Shown here piece by piece: positions 42,167-50,773 of a stretch of 64,000 nucleotides of DNA. A program made the translations under genes and the position numbers. Under the pieces are notes generated by a model. It had not been told where the DNA came from, made no database searches, and worked only from the letters and a program-made list of their open reading frames with translations. Source of the DNA: Oleiagrimonas sp964566965. Lineage in GTDB: Bacteria > Pseudomonadota > Gammaproteobacteria > Xanthomonadales > Rhodanobacteraceae. The stretch covers positions 9,269 through 73,268 of the forward strand of contig CAZMKO010000002.1 in assembly GCA_964566965.1 (NCBI GenBank), in the 5' to 3' direction. Position 1 is the first letter of the stretch. Every line of letters begins with the position of its first letter.

Positions 42167-42810
42167 TCATGCTTCGTCGGCGGCCCAGGCGGGCTTGCGT
42201 TTCTCCAGGAACGCGCCCAGGCCCTCCTGGCCCTCCTCGGAGACGCGCAGCCGCGCGATCAGCTCCGCGTTCTCGGTATCGACCTTGGNNNNNNNNNNNN
42301 NNNNNNNNNNNNNNNNNNNNNNNNNNNNNNNNNNNNNNNNNNNNNNNNNNNNNNNNNNNNNNNNNNNNNNNNNNNNNNNNNNNNNNNNACCAGCCCCAGT
42401 TTCACTTCCGAGAGTGCGAACTTGCTGTCGGTGGTGCCGATGGCGATGTCGCAGCAGGCGATCAGGCCGATGCCGCCGCCATAGGCCGAGCCGTTGACGC
42501 GGGCGATGGTCGGGATGGTGAGGTAGTTGAGTCGTCGCATCAGGCGTGCCAGTTGCAGCGAGTCCTCGCGGTTTTCCAGCTGGCTGGCCTGCGCCATGCC
42601 GCGCATCCAGTGGGTGTCGGCGCCGGCGCAAAAACTCTTGCCTTTGCCGGTGATCACCAGGGCGTGCAGATCATCATCGGACTCGGCGGCATCCAGCACC
42701 GAGTTCAGTTCGGTCACCAGCACGTCGTTGAAGGCGTTGTGCAGGTCGGGGCGATTGAGCGTGACCACGCCAATCTTGCCGCGGCGTTCGGCGATGATGG
42801 TTTCGTACAC
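42167..42810 (-). CDS. liuC: Enoyl-CoA hydratase/methylglutaconyl-CoA hydratase, interrupted by an assembly gap
   Basis: Crotonase-fold enzyme, by context hydration of 3-methylglutaconyl-CoA to HMG-CoA. The first 140 residues read MYETIIAERRGKIGVVTLNR, then SFCAGADTHWM (oxyanion hole) and NGSAYGGGIGLIACCDIAIG. The last 39 residues end in LGAFLEKRKPAWAADEA. Between them lie 100 N. The two parts are in different frames across the N run. The true missing length must therefore be 2 modulo 3, and near 240 bases if the protein has the usual 260 or so residues. The missing part contains the second catalytic Glu region. Confidence 0.85.
42289..42388. other. Assembly gap (100 N)
   Basis: A run of exactly 100 undetermined bases, the conventional placeholder for a gap of unknown length, inside the enoyl-CoA hydratase gene. 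Confidence 0.99.
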
Positions 42811-42938
42811 GTCGTCCTCCAGTCGAGCCGGGCTCGTTGCGGGTGAGACTGTTCATGATAGCGATTCGGGCGTTGGCGCGGTGTAAACCCCGTCGAAGGA
42901 CGCATCGCCAGGAACGCGTCCGCGCCCGTCGATTCGCG

Positions 42939-42959
42939 CCCCTAGCCCCTAGCCCCTAG
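42939..42959. repeat. Heptamer array (CCCCTAG)x3
   Basis: Three perfect tandem copies of CCCCTAG between the hydratase gene and the Feo promoter. The unit length matches the arrays at 4.1 and 4.5 kb and 2.0 kb, though the sequence differs. Confidence 0.85.
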
Positions 42960-42988
42960 CCTCGCCATATCCCCCGCCAGAGGAGTAT

Positions 42989-43008
42989 CATGCGAACCAT
43001 TCTCATTT
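42989..43008 (+). promoter_or_regulatory. Candidate Fur box upstream of feoAB
   Basis: CATGCGAACCATTCTCATTT is an imperfect palindrome built from the GAGAAT/ATTCTC half-sites of Fur boxes; 12 of 17 core positions are symmetric. It ends 13 bp before the proposed feoA start. Iron repression of the ferrous uptake operon is the expected outcome. Confidence 0.7.
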
Positions 43009-43021
43009 GGAGCCGTTGTTC

Positions 43022-43267
43022 GTGCGCTTGTCCGAATTGGTGAAAGGCCGTCATGGCACCGTGCTTGCCGTCAACGACGCGCATCCCGCCGACCCCATCG
43101 CGCGGCGATTGCGTGACCTGGGGTTCGTGCCCGGCGAGCCGTTGCGCGTGGTGGCGCGTGCCCCGCTGGGTGGCGATCCGATGCTGGTGCAGATCGGGTC
43201 CACCCGCTTCGCGCTGCGGCGCGCCGAGGCCGCGCGGGTGAGCATACGTGTCGGGGCGGCGGCATGA
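43022..43267 (+). CDS. feoA: Ferrous iron transport accessory protein FeoA
   Basis: Small SH3-like protein that supports FeoB. The 81-aa protein contains PIARRLRDLGFVPGEPLRVV and GGDPMLVQIGSTRFALRRAEA, the FeoA signature ends. The start GTG 43022 is chosen because GGAG at 43009-43012 is nine bases upstream and the region before it is the Fur box; TTG codons at 43007 and 43016 are in frame but would lie in or next to that site. It overlaps feoB by ATGA. Confidence 0.9.
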   Translation: MRLSELVKGRHGTVLAVNDAHPADPIARRLRDLGFVPGEPLRVVARAPLGGDPMLVQIGSTRFALRRAEAARVSIRVGAAA

Positions 43268-45093
43268 ATGCCGCGCCGCTGCGCATCGCGCTGGTGGGCA
43301 ACCCCAATTGCGGCAAGACCGCGTTGTTCAACCAGCTCACCGGCAGCCGGCAAAAAGTCGCCAATTACGCCGGTGTCACCATCGAGCGCAAGGAGGGGCG
43401 GTTCGTGGCGCCGTCCGGGCGCACGGTACAGGTGCTGGATCTGCCCGGCGCGTACAGTTTCGACACCGTCAGCCCGGATGAGCGCATCACCCATGACGTG
43501 CTGCGCGGTGCGTTTCCCGGGGAAGCGCCGCCGGAACTGGTGGTGTGTGTGGTCGATGCCACCAATCTTCGCCTGCACCTGCGCTTCGTGCTGGAACTGC
43601 GCCGGCTGGGCCGTCCGCTGGTATTGGCATTGAACATGATGGACGCCGCGCGCCGGCGCGGCATCGACATCGACATCGCCGGGTTGGAACGATATCTGGG
43701 CTTGCCGGTGGTGGAAACCGTGGCGGTCCGGCGTGGTGGCACCCGGGCGCTGATCGAGCGCCTGGACGGCGCCATGCCGCAGGCATGGCGGGACAATGAT
43801 GCCGCGGCGGGTTCCGATATCCACGTGCAGGTGCGCGCCATTCTGCGCGCCACCGTGCGCATGCCGCGTGCCACGGCACGCCTGGATGACGCGGTCGATG
43901 CCGTGGTGTTGCATCCGGTGCTGGGGCTGGTGATTCTTGCGGCGGTCATGTTCCTGGTGTTCCAGGCGGTGTATTTCCTGGGCAAGCCGATGACCGACGC
44001 CATCGGCGACGGCTTCGCTTATCTGGGCACGGCGGTGGCGTCGTGGCTGCCGGCGGGGCCGCTGCAGGGCCTGATCAATGACGGCATTTTCACCGGGTTG
44101 GGCACGGTGTTGGGGTTTCTGCCGGAAATCCTGGTGTTGTTCTTCTTCATCCTGGCGCTGGAGGAATCCGGTTACCTGCCGCGCGCCGCGTTCCTGCTCG
44201 ACCGCATGATGGTGTCGGTGGGACTCACCGGACGCTCGTTCATTCCGCTGCTCTCCAGCTTCGCCTGCGCCATTCCCGGCATCATGGGCACACGCAGCAT
44301 CACCGACCGGCGCGATCGCCTGGCCACCATCCTGGTGGCGCCGCTGATGACCTGCTCGGCACGGCTTCCGGTATATGCCCTGCTGATTGCCGCGTTCATT
44401 CCGCATCGTACCGTCGCCGGCGTGTTCAACCTGCAGGGACTGGTGTTGTTCGCGTTGTATGCGGCCGGTATTGCCGGTGCGATGCTGGTGGGCTGGGTGA
44501 TGAAACACGTACGCCGCGACAAGCGCGAGCATGCGCTGCTGATGGAGTTGCCGTCCTACCGCTTGCCGAAGGCCCGCGATATCGGCATCGGCCTGTACGA
44601 ACGCGGCATGGTTTTCATGCGACGCCTGACTGGCGTGATTCTGGCGCTGACGGTGCTGATGTGGGCGCTGTCCAGTTTTCCGGCGCCGCCGGCCGGCGCC
44701 ACGGGACCGGCCATCGACTACAGCGTGGCCGGCTACATCGGGCACGGTTTCGCTTGGCTGTTCGCACCGATCGGGTTCAATTGGCAGATGAGCCTGGCCC
44801 TGGTGCCCGCGTTCGCCGCGCGCGAAACGGCAGTCGCGGCCTTGGCCACGGTGTATGCGGTGGGCGGCGATGCCGGCGCGCTGGGGCCGGCGCTGGTGGC
44901 GCATGTGTCGCTGGCCTCGGCGTTGTCGTTCCTGGTCTGGTTCGCCTACGCGCCGCAGTGCATGTCCACGCTGGCGATCATCAAGCGCGAGACGGGTTCC
45001 TGGCGCGTCGTGTGGGCGTCGTTCGGCTATCAATTCGTGATGGCGTATGCCGCCTCGTTGCTGGTCTATCAGGTGGCGGAGGCGCTGACATGA
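43264..45093 (+). CDS. feoB: Ferrous iron transporter FeoB
   Basis: Inner-membrane Fe(II) importer with an N-terminal G domain. In the 609-aa protein G1 is GNPNCGKTALFNQLTG, G2 is YAGVTIE, G3 is DLPGAYS and G4 is LNMMD. The membrane part has two Gate motifs, with FIPLLSSFACAIPGIMGTRS and LMTCSARLPVYALLIAAFI carrying the conserved Cys residues. It is shorter than E. coli FeoB (773 aa), as in Xanthomonadales. Its stop overlaps the next gene. Confidence 0.95.
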   Translation: MNAAPLRIALVGNPNCGKTALFNQLTGSRQKVANYAGVTIERKEGRFVAPSGRTVQVLDLPGAYSFDTVSPDERITHDVLRGAFPGEAPPELVVCVVDATNLRLHLRFVLELRRLGRPLVLALNMMDAARRRGIDIDIAGLERYLGLPVVETVAVRRGGTRALIERLDGAMPQAWRDNDAAAGSDIHVQVRAILRATVRMPRATARLDDAVDAVVLHPVLGLVILAAVMFLVFQAVYFLGKPMTDAIGDGFAYLGTAVASWLPAGPLQGLINDGIFTGLGTVLGFLPEILVLFFFILALEESGYLPRAAFLLDRMMVSVGLTGRSFIPLLSSFACAIPGIMGTRSITDRRDRLATILVAPLMTCSARLPVYALLIAAFIPHRTVAGVFNLQGLVLFALYAAGIAGAMLVGWVMKHVRRDKREHALLMELPSYRLPKARDIGIGLYERGMVFMRRLTGVILALTVLMWALSSFPAPPAGATGPAIDYSVAGYIGHGFAWLFAPIGFNWQMSLALVPAFAARETAVAALATVYAVGGDAGALGPALVAHVSLASALSFLVWFAYAPQCMSTLAIIKRETGSWRVVWASFGYQFVMAYAASLLVYQVAEALT

Positions 45094-45416
45094 ATGCCGG
45101 CATGCTGGTGCAGTACGTGGTCGTGATGCTGGCCGTGCTGGTCAGTGCCGTGGTCGCCTTTCGCAAGCTCATGCCCAACCTGGCCAACCGCTGGCGGGCG
45201 GCACTCGCCATTCGCGTCGCGCACCGGCATCCTTCGCGCCTGGGCCAGGCGACGGCACGGCGCCTGCAGCCGCCGAGGGCCACGGTGCACAGCTGCGCGG
45301 ACGGCTGCGCCACGTGCAATGCCTGTGGTCCGCGCCGGCCGGCGGCGGCACGTTCGTCGGCACCGGATCGCGCGCGCGGCGATCGGCCGGCAACGGGGCA
45401 CGGTTCGGGCGCCTGA
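45090..45416 (+). CDS. Small membrane protein with a Cys cluster, third gene of the feo operon
   Basis: The 108-aa protein has one N-terminal membrane helix (MLVQYVVVMLAVLVSAVVAF), a basic middle, and a cluster HSCADGCATCNACGPRR (C-x3-C-x2-C-x2-C). A disordered Arg/Ala-rich tail follows. It overlaps feoB by ATGA, so it is almost certainly made with FeoB. It is not homologous to E. coli FeoC by eye but occupies its place. The Cys cluster could bind iron or an Fe-S cluster; this is inference. Confidence 0.8.
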   Translation: MNAGMLVQYVVVMLAVLVSAVVAFRKLMPNLANRWRAALAIRVAHRHPSRLGQATARRLQPPRATVHSCADGCATCNACGPRRPAAARSSAPDRARGDRPATGHGSGA

Positions 45417-45456
45417 TTCCGGCACACGCGGCAGGCGGACGATTTTTCAGATGCCC

Positions 45457-46248
45457 TCAGACCAGCATGACCTGCACGCCGTGCTCGCGCAGGGCCCGGG
45501 TCGCCTCGCGCGGTGCGCTGGTGTCGGTGATGACGACCTGAATGTCCTCGATGGCGGCGATGCGCGACAGGCTGCGCTGGCCCAGTTTGCTGGCATCGAG
45601 CACGGCCACGGTCTCGCGCGCGACGCGCACCATCAAGGCGTTGAGCGAGGCCTCCTGCGGGTCGGGCGTGGTCACGCCGACTTGCGGGTCCAGACCATCC
45701 ACGCCCAGGAACAGGCGGTCGGCGGTAAGGCGTGACAGGGCCTGCTCGGCATCCGGGCCGGCCAGCGAGTAGGACGTGGGGCGCAACAGGCCGCCCAACA
45801 TCATGACGCGCACCCCGTCCAGCCCGCTCAATTCCAGCGCGATGTTAAGTGCGTTGGTGATGACGGTGAGCGATTGCCATTGGCGCTGGCGAATGTTGCG
45901 CGCGATCTCGACGGTGGTGGAACCGGAATCGAGGATCACGGTTTCATTGTCGTTGATCAGCTTGGCGGCGGTGACGCCGATACGGCGCTTCTCGGCCAGA
46001 CGCCGGGTTTCCTTGATCGTCAGCGGCGTGTCGATGCGGGCCACGGTGGCGGGCAGGGCGCCGCCGTGTGAGCGGGTGATCTTGCCGGCACGGGCCAGCG
46101 CCTCCAGGTCGCCGCGGATGGTGACCGCCGAGATGCCGAAACGCGTGGCCAGCTCGTCGACGGTGGCGCGGCCTTTGCGTTCCACCTGCTCGACGATGTG
46201 CCGGCGGCGTTCTTCCACCAGCATGCGCGGTGCGCGTTTGGCACTCAT
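45457..46248 (-). CDS. DeoR-family transcriptional regulator (AgaR-like)
   Basis: The 263-aa protein has a DeoR winged helix at residues about 12-65 (RRRHIVEQVERKGRATVDEL, then ISAVTIRGDLEALARAGKI) and a sugar-phosphate sensing domain with VILDSGSTTVEIARNI. Regulators of this type answer to phosphorylated sugars. The position next to the AgaS locus suggests it controls it, and two similar 20-bp sites (48459, 53909) are candidate operators. The start overlaps the amidohydrolase stop. Confidence 0.9.
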   Translation of the reverse strand: MSAKRAPRMLVEERRRHIVEQVERKGRATVDELATRFGISAVTIRGDLEALARAGKITRSHGGALPATVARIDTPLTIKETRRLAEKRRIGVTAAKLINDNETVILDSGSTTVEIARNIRQRQWQSLTVITNALNIALELSGLDGVRVMMLGGLLRPTSYSLAGPDAEQALSRLTADRLFLGVDGLDPQVGVTTPDPQEASLNALMVRVARETVAVLDASKLGQRSLSRIAAIEDIQVVITDTSAPREATRALREHGVQVMLV

Positions 46249-47501
46249 GTCGGCAACCCCAGCAGGCGTGCCGCGTTGTCGTGGTAGACCTTGCGCAGCA
46301 CCGCCTCGGGCAGGCCCAGTCCGTGGATGCGCCAGCGCCCTTGCGGCGGCACCTCGCAGGGCGCGTAGTCGAAATATTCGTCTTCGGTCTGCATGAACCG
46401 ATAATAGATGTCATACAGCGCGTCACAAAGCAACTGCTGTGGCACGTCGTTGCCGTAGGGCGGCGGCACGGCGTCGGTGCCGAACAGCACGCGGTCCTGG
46501 AACCTCTCGATGAAGCGGCGGCTGCGGCGTGGCTGGCGGCCCAGTTCGGCGATGCGGGCGCTGATGTCCACCATGACGTTCGGATGGCGCGCCATGCAGG
46601 CCTCGACAGCGTCCAGGTCGACTGCCTGGTTGCCCACGTGCATCAGCACGAAGGTGGTGGCCGGATGGCGTGCGATGACGCGGTCGCGTGCGGCGACCAG
46701 TTCGTCGAAGGAGGGAAACTCGGGGCCGTAGAAGGACCAGTCGGGGTGCTGCGACAGCTCCTCGTAGCGTTCGTTGCGGCCGTCGGTGGGCAGGAAGAAC
46801 GCCGGCGGATCGGCACTGTGGATGAATACCGGCATGCGCAGCGAGGCGCAGGCTTCCCACATCGGATCGAAGCGGGTGTCGTCCAGGGCCACCAGCGGCC
46901 CTTCGTCGATGTTCTCGCGCAGGTACAGGCCCAGCGTCTTCAGCAACTTCAGCCCGCACGCGCCGAGGCGGCGGGCGTGGGCCAGCGCCTCGGCCTGGCG
47001 TTGCGGGTAGTCGGGCTCGCGCAGCAGGTGGAAGGAAGGCTCGGTCATGGTCAGGAAACGCCCCGGAGCGGCCTGCTGGAAGCGCGCGATGGTCTGCTCC
47101 AGGCCGCGCCCGACGCCGCCGGTAAGGTTGACCATGGCGCGGATGCCCTTGCGGTCCATCAGTTCGACCAGGGCTTCGGGTTCGGCGAAGTAGATCATGT
47201 CCTCGCCCAGCGATACGCCGCCGCGGGTCCGGGCCATCCAGCCGAGGTGGGTGTGCGCGTCGATGACCGGGAATGTCGGCTTGTCGATGGGCGTGACATG
47301 CGTCTTCAGCATGCTGCGCGGCTGGAATTGTTCCAGGCTCAGGTCGTTTCCGCCCCGGCTTTTGCCGGTCGCCTTGAGCGGATTGTCGTTGCCCGCGCCG
47401 CCGTCCGCGCGTGGTGGCGGCGTGCAGCATCCGCAGCCGTGCCACGCGGCGCGGGCGTCGGTGTCCCGGTCGGGGCGGTCGTGTCGGTCGTCGTCCTGCA
47501 T
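46245..47501 (-). CDS. Amidohydrolase-2 family TIM-barrel hydrolase
   Basis: The 418-aa protein shows the Amidohydro_2 metal site: VIDAHTHLGWM (HxH), a later TFVLMHVGNQAVDLDAVE (His), and VLFGTDAVPPPYGND (Asp). Members are hydrolases or decarboxylases with varied substrates. The first 70 residues (before FPVIDAHTH) are unusual, with a cluster WHGCGCCTPPPRA. ATG 47501 is the first start, and a later start cannot be excluded. It lies 20 bp after the aldolase gene and overlaps the regulator gene, so it belongs to the sugar locus. It might replace the missing NagA-type deacetylase; this is speculation. Confidence 0.8.
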   Translation of the reverse strand: MQDDDRHDRPDRDTDARAAWHGCGCCTPPPRADGGAGNDNPLKATGKSRGGNDLSLEQFQPRSMLKTHVTPIDKPTFPVIDAHTHLGWMARTRGGVSLGEDMIYFAEPEALVELMDRKGIRAMVNLTGGVGRGLEQTIARFQQAAPGRFLTMTEPSFHLLREPDYPQRQAEALAHARRLGACGLKLLKTLGLYLRENIDEGPLVALDDTRFDPMWEACASLRMPVFIHSADPPAFFLPTDGRNERYEELSQHPDWSFYGPEFPSFDELVAARDRVIARHPATTFVLMHVGNQAVDLDAVEACMARHPNVMVDISARIAELGRQPRRSRRFIERFQDRVLFGTDAVPPPYGNDVPQQLLCDALYDIYYRFMQTEDEYFDYAPCEVPPQGRWRIHGLGLPEAVLRKVYHDNAARLLGLPT

Positions 47502-47521
47502 GGCGTGATCCGGGCTGTCCT

Positions 47522-48439
47522 TCAGCGTGCGTGTTCGCGCATGATGGCATGCACGCGCCGGGTCAGTGCCACCGCCTCGTCGAACGGACGCAGCCACATG
47601 TTGCGTCCGAACATCACGCCGGTGGCATCGGCCTGCATGTATTGCGTGACCTTGCGCAGCACGGCATCGTCGTCGTCGTTCTTCACGCCGCCGGAGAACA
47701 GCACCATGGTGCGCCCGGCCGAGCGCACCACGCGCGCGGTGCGGGCGGCGGCATCCTCGTCCAGCGTATCGTAGGGGGCTGGAACGTTGTCACGGTGATC
47801 GTCGGGTTCGTGCAGCTTGACGATGTCGGCGCCCACTTCCAGCGCCACGCGTGCGGCATAGTCCTGGGCGTACAGGGTGCCCTTGCCGCCCTTGGCGTCG
47901 ATGGCCGACCCGCGCGGGTAGGACCACAGCACCAGCGGCATGCCGTAGCGCTCGCAGTCGGCACGCACTTCGCGCAGCCGGCGCAGTTCTTCGTCCTGGC
48001 GCGGCGAGCCGACGTACAACGTGGCGCCCACCGCGTCGGCACCCAGACGTACCGCGTCCTCGACCGAGGCGAACAGCGGCGACGTGGCTTCGCCGTCATC
48101 GGCAATGTTGGTCTTGCCGTTGAGCTTGAGGATCAGCGGTACACGCCCGGCGTGCCGGCGCATGTATTTCTCGGCCAGGCCGACGCCCAGCGCGATGGCG
48201 GAAAACCCGCCGGCCTCGGCCAGCTCGAACTGGTAGGCCGGATCCGCCGCGGGCGGGTGCGGGAAAAAGTCCGTGGGGCCGTGTTCCAGGCCCTGGTCCA
48301 GCGGCAACACCATCAACGTGCCGTTGCCCGGCCCGTGGCCGTAGAGCAGGCGATGCAGGCGGGTGCGCTTGCCGAGGGAGAGGTCCAGCTGATCCAGGGT
48401 CGGCGGGGTGAACGTCGGTGCTTGCGTCGAGGTTGTCAT
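47522..48439 (-). CDS. Class I aldolase, FbaB/DhnA family
   Basis: The 305-aa protein resembles E. coli FbaB: TLMVLPLDQGLEHGP, a Schiff-base-type barrel with LILKLNGKTNI, SVEDAVRLGADAVGATLYVG and GADIVKLHEPDD, and a phosphate-binding end MVLFSGGVKN and GVMFGRNMW. It would split fructose- or tagatose-1,6-bisphosphate. Beside AgaS and a LacC-type kinase, tagatose-1,6-bisphosphate is the more likely substrate. It starts a three-gene - strand operon divergent from the first glycoside hydrolase gene. Confidence 0.88.
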   Translation of the reverse strand: MTTSTQAPTFTPPTLDQLDLSLGKRTRLHRLLYGHGPGNGTLMVLPLDQGLEHGPTDFFPHPPAADPAYQFELAEAGGFSAIALGVGLAEKYMRRHAGRVPLILKLNGKTNIADDGEATSPLFASVEDAVRLGADAVGATLYVGSPRQDEELRRLREVRADCERYGMPLVLWSYPRGSAIDAKGGKGTLYAQDYAARVALEVGADIVKLHEPDDHRDNVPAPYDTLDEDAAARTARVVRSAGRTMVLFSGGVKNDDDDAVLRKVTQYMQADATGVMFGRNMWLRPFDEAVALTRRVHAIMREHAR

Positions 48440-48458
48440 TTCGATACTCTTCGATTGA

Positions 48459-48478
48459 ACTTACGAATACTTTCGTTA
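48459..48478. promoter_or_regulatory. Candidate operator in the divergent promoter
   Basis: ACTTACGAATACTTTCGTTA lies between the aldolase and hydrolase genes. It shares 14 of 20 bases, in the same order, with 53909-53928 before the agaS-like gene. A weaker related stretch (TTTCGATACTCTTCG) lies just beside it. The CTTTCG core is like DeoR-family operators. A role for the adjacent DeoR protein is inference. Confidence 0.5.
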
Positions 48479-48588
48479 CTGGCAATATTCAAGTAGGCGA
48501 AGGCTGTTGTCAAACCGTTTCGCGGTATTTCTCGCCGCAGGATGGATGGCCGGACCCGGAAACGGCCAGAACAGTGGGGATCATCAGC

Positions 48589-50601
48589 ATGCAATCGGAT
48601 TCTTTCGGATCTTTTCGACGGCTTGCCATCGTGGCGACGGTGGCCTTGTTGACCGCCGGCACGCTCCACGCCGCGCCGGCGCAGAAGGCGGCACATACCT
48701 TTGGCAATGCCGCGATCGATGCCCACTGGCGCGTGGACGACGGCCACCTCCGTGACCTGGTCGTCACGGACAGGCTCAACCATGCGACGATCCCCGTCAC
48801 TGCACCATTCAAGCTGATTCTCGACGACGATGCCACGTTCGACGTCGGCAACATGCGCCTGGCGGAGGCGCCGCGCACGCTGGACCTGAAGGCCAAGCCG
48901 GATGCCGCGCGCCTCGCCGCGCGTCTGCCGGGCAGGGCGGTGCAGGCCCGTTTCGTCGACGCCGCCGGCCGCTTCCGGGTGGACTGGCGCCTGGTGCAGC
49001 GCCAGGACTCCCGGTACCTGCGCCAGATCGTCACCATCACGGCATTGAAACAGGACGAACACCTCGCGCGGGTGGAACTGCTGGGCGCAAAGGTGACCGG
49101 GGCGCACGTGGTCGGCAGCGTTGACGGCTCGCCGATGGTGGCCGGCCATGACTACCTGGGCTTCGAGAGCCCGTTGTCACATACCAGCCGCGGGCACGGC
49201 TGGAGCGACCAGGTGCGCATGTGGATCGAGCGCGAGCTGCCGCTGCGCAAGGGCACGTCGGTGACCTATTCCGCGGTGGTCGGCGTCACGCGGCCGACCC
49301 AGTTGCGGCGCGACTTCGCCACGTATGTCGAACGCGAGCGCGCGCATCCGTACCGTCCGTTCCTGCACTACAACACCTATTACGATCTCGGTGCCTACAC
49401 GCAGGCGCAGGCCCTGGAGCGTATCGCCGCCTATGGCCGGGAGCTGGTCGACAAGCGCGGGGTGACGTTGGACTCGTTCCTGTTCGACGGCGGCTGGGAG
49501 CAGCCCAACGGCACCTGGAAGTTCCGTCAGAAGGCATTCCCGGACGGATTCCAGCCGATCTGCAAGGCGGCCTCGGCGTATGGCGCGGCCCCCGGCATCT
49601 GGATGTCGCCCTGGGGTGGCTACGGTGGCCGCGACAAGGTCGTGGCGGCCGGCCGCAAACTCGGTTTCGAGGTGGTCGACGGCGGCTTCGCCCTGTCCGG
49701 GCCGCACTATTACCGGAACTTTCACCGCCGGGTGATGGATCTGCTGGCGCACGATTGCATCAACATGTTCAAGTTCGACGGCACCGGCAACGTCGACAGC
49801 GTGTTTCCCGGCAGCCTGTTCGACAGCGATTTCGCCGCCATGATCCAGCTGATCGAGGACATCCGCGCCAGGAAGCCGGACACCTTCATCAACCTTTCCA
49901 CCGGCACCTGGGCCTCGCCGTTCTGGCTGCGCTATTCCGACGCGATCTGGCGCAACGGTGCCTCGCGCTACGAGGATTTCGACCACAGCTTCGCGGGCGT
50001 GGGCAGCCGACGCGAGCAGTGGATGACTTATCGCGACCAGCAGGTGTACCGCAACATCGTCGAACGGGGGCCGCTTTTTCCCATCAACTCGCTGATGCTG
50101 CACGGCATCATCTACGCGCAGCATGCCGAGGGCCTGAATACCGACCCGGGCGACGATTTCGCCAACGAGGTGCGCAGTTTCTTCGCCTCCGGCACCGACC
50201 TGCAGGAAATGTACATCACCCCGTCGCTGCTCACCGAGCACAACTGGGACGACCTCGCGCAGGCGGCCAAGTGGGCACGCGCGCATGCCGACGTGCTGCG
50301 CGACGTGCATTGGGTCGGCGGTGATCCCGGACGGCTGGACGTCTACGGCTGGGCCGCGTGGACGCCGCGCAAGGCGATCATCACGTTCCGCAATCCGTCC
50401 GACAAGGCGCAGCAGGTGCTCGTCGATTTGCGCAGGCAACTGGAATTGCCGCCGGATGCCGCCTCGCGCTTCCGCGTGCGCGCGGTCTGGAAGGGCACCG
50501 GCGACGGCGTGCCGGCGACGTTGGATGCGGCGCATGTTCAGAGCATTCGGCTGGCGCCGTTCGAGGTACTGACGTTGGCATTGACACCGGTGGCGGACTG
50601 A
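48589..50601 (+). CDS. Secreted glycoside hydrolase, clan GH-D-like (alpha-galactosidase/alpha-GalNAc-ase type), paralog 1
   Basis: The predicted protein has 670 aa, with a Sec signal peptide (residues 1-28, ending LLTAGTLHA). An N-terminal beta-sandwich (about 30-260) is followed by a TIM barrel with SFLFDGGWEQP, IWMSPWGGYGG, and the nucleophile-type motif NMFKFDGTGNVDS. The pattern KxD is as in GH27/GH36. A C-terminal beta domain ends it. Compared with paralog 2 (57145), the second Asp of the DDGW substrate-contact motif is Gly (DGGW), and four residues are added near RNGASRYEDFDH. Substrate specificity is inferred from the AgaS neighbour. ATG 48589 is chosen for the signal peptide. Confidence 0.8.
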   Translation: MQSDSFGSFRRLAIVATVALLTAGTLHAAPAQKAAHTFGNAAIDAHWRVDDGHLRDLVVTDRLNHATIPVTAPFKLILDDDATFDVGNMRLAEAPRTLDLKAKPDAARLAARLPGRAVQARFVDAAGRFRVDWRLVQRQDSRYLRQIVTITALKQDEHLARVELLGAKVTGAHVVGSVDGSPMVAGHDYLGFESPLSHTSRGHGWSDQVRMWIERELPLRKGTSVTYSAVVGVTRPTQLRRDFATYVERERAHPYRPFLHYNTYYDLGAYTQAQALERIAAYGRELVDKRGVTLDSFLFDGGWEQPNGTWKFRQKAFPDGFQPICKAASAYGAAPGIWMSPWGGYGGRDKVVAAGRKLGFEVVDGGFALSGPHYYRNFHRRVMDLLAHDCINMFKFDGTGNVDSVFPGSLFDSDFAAMIQLIEDIRARKPDTFINLSTGTWASPFWLRYSDAIWRNGASRYEDFDHSFAGVGSRREQWMTYRDQQVYRNIVERGPLFPINSLMLHGIIYAQHAEGLNTDPGDDFANEVRSFFASGTDLQEMYITPSLLTEHNWDDLAQAAKWARAHADVLRDVHWVGGDPGRLDVYGWAAWTPRKAIITFRNPSDKAQQVLVDLRRQLELPPDAASRFRVRAVWKGTGDGVPATLDAAHVQSIRLAPFEVLTLALTPVAD

Positions 50602-50773
50602 ACACGGGGCCGGCCGGGGGCCGGCGAGGCGCAGACATGCATGGGCCGCGTAGGGGCGGCCCGCCACCGGCGGCGGGGTGTTGCCGGGTGACAGGGGCAA
50701 GGATCGAGGCATCGGCGGCCCGGCCGCGTCGGACGGCGCCGTTCCATTCAGAACCTTCGGAGGGTAAGTACAC

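Noticed and set aside
42289..42388. Frames translated across the N run
   Set aside because: The bases are unknown, and the reading frames on the two sides do not match across 100 N.
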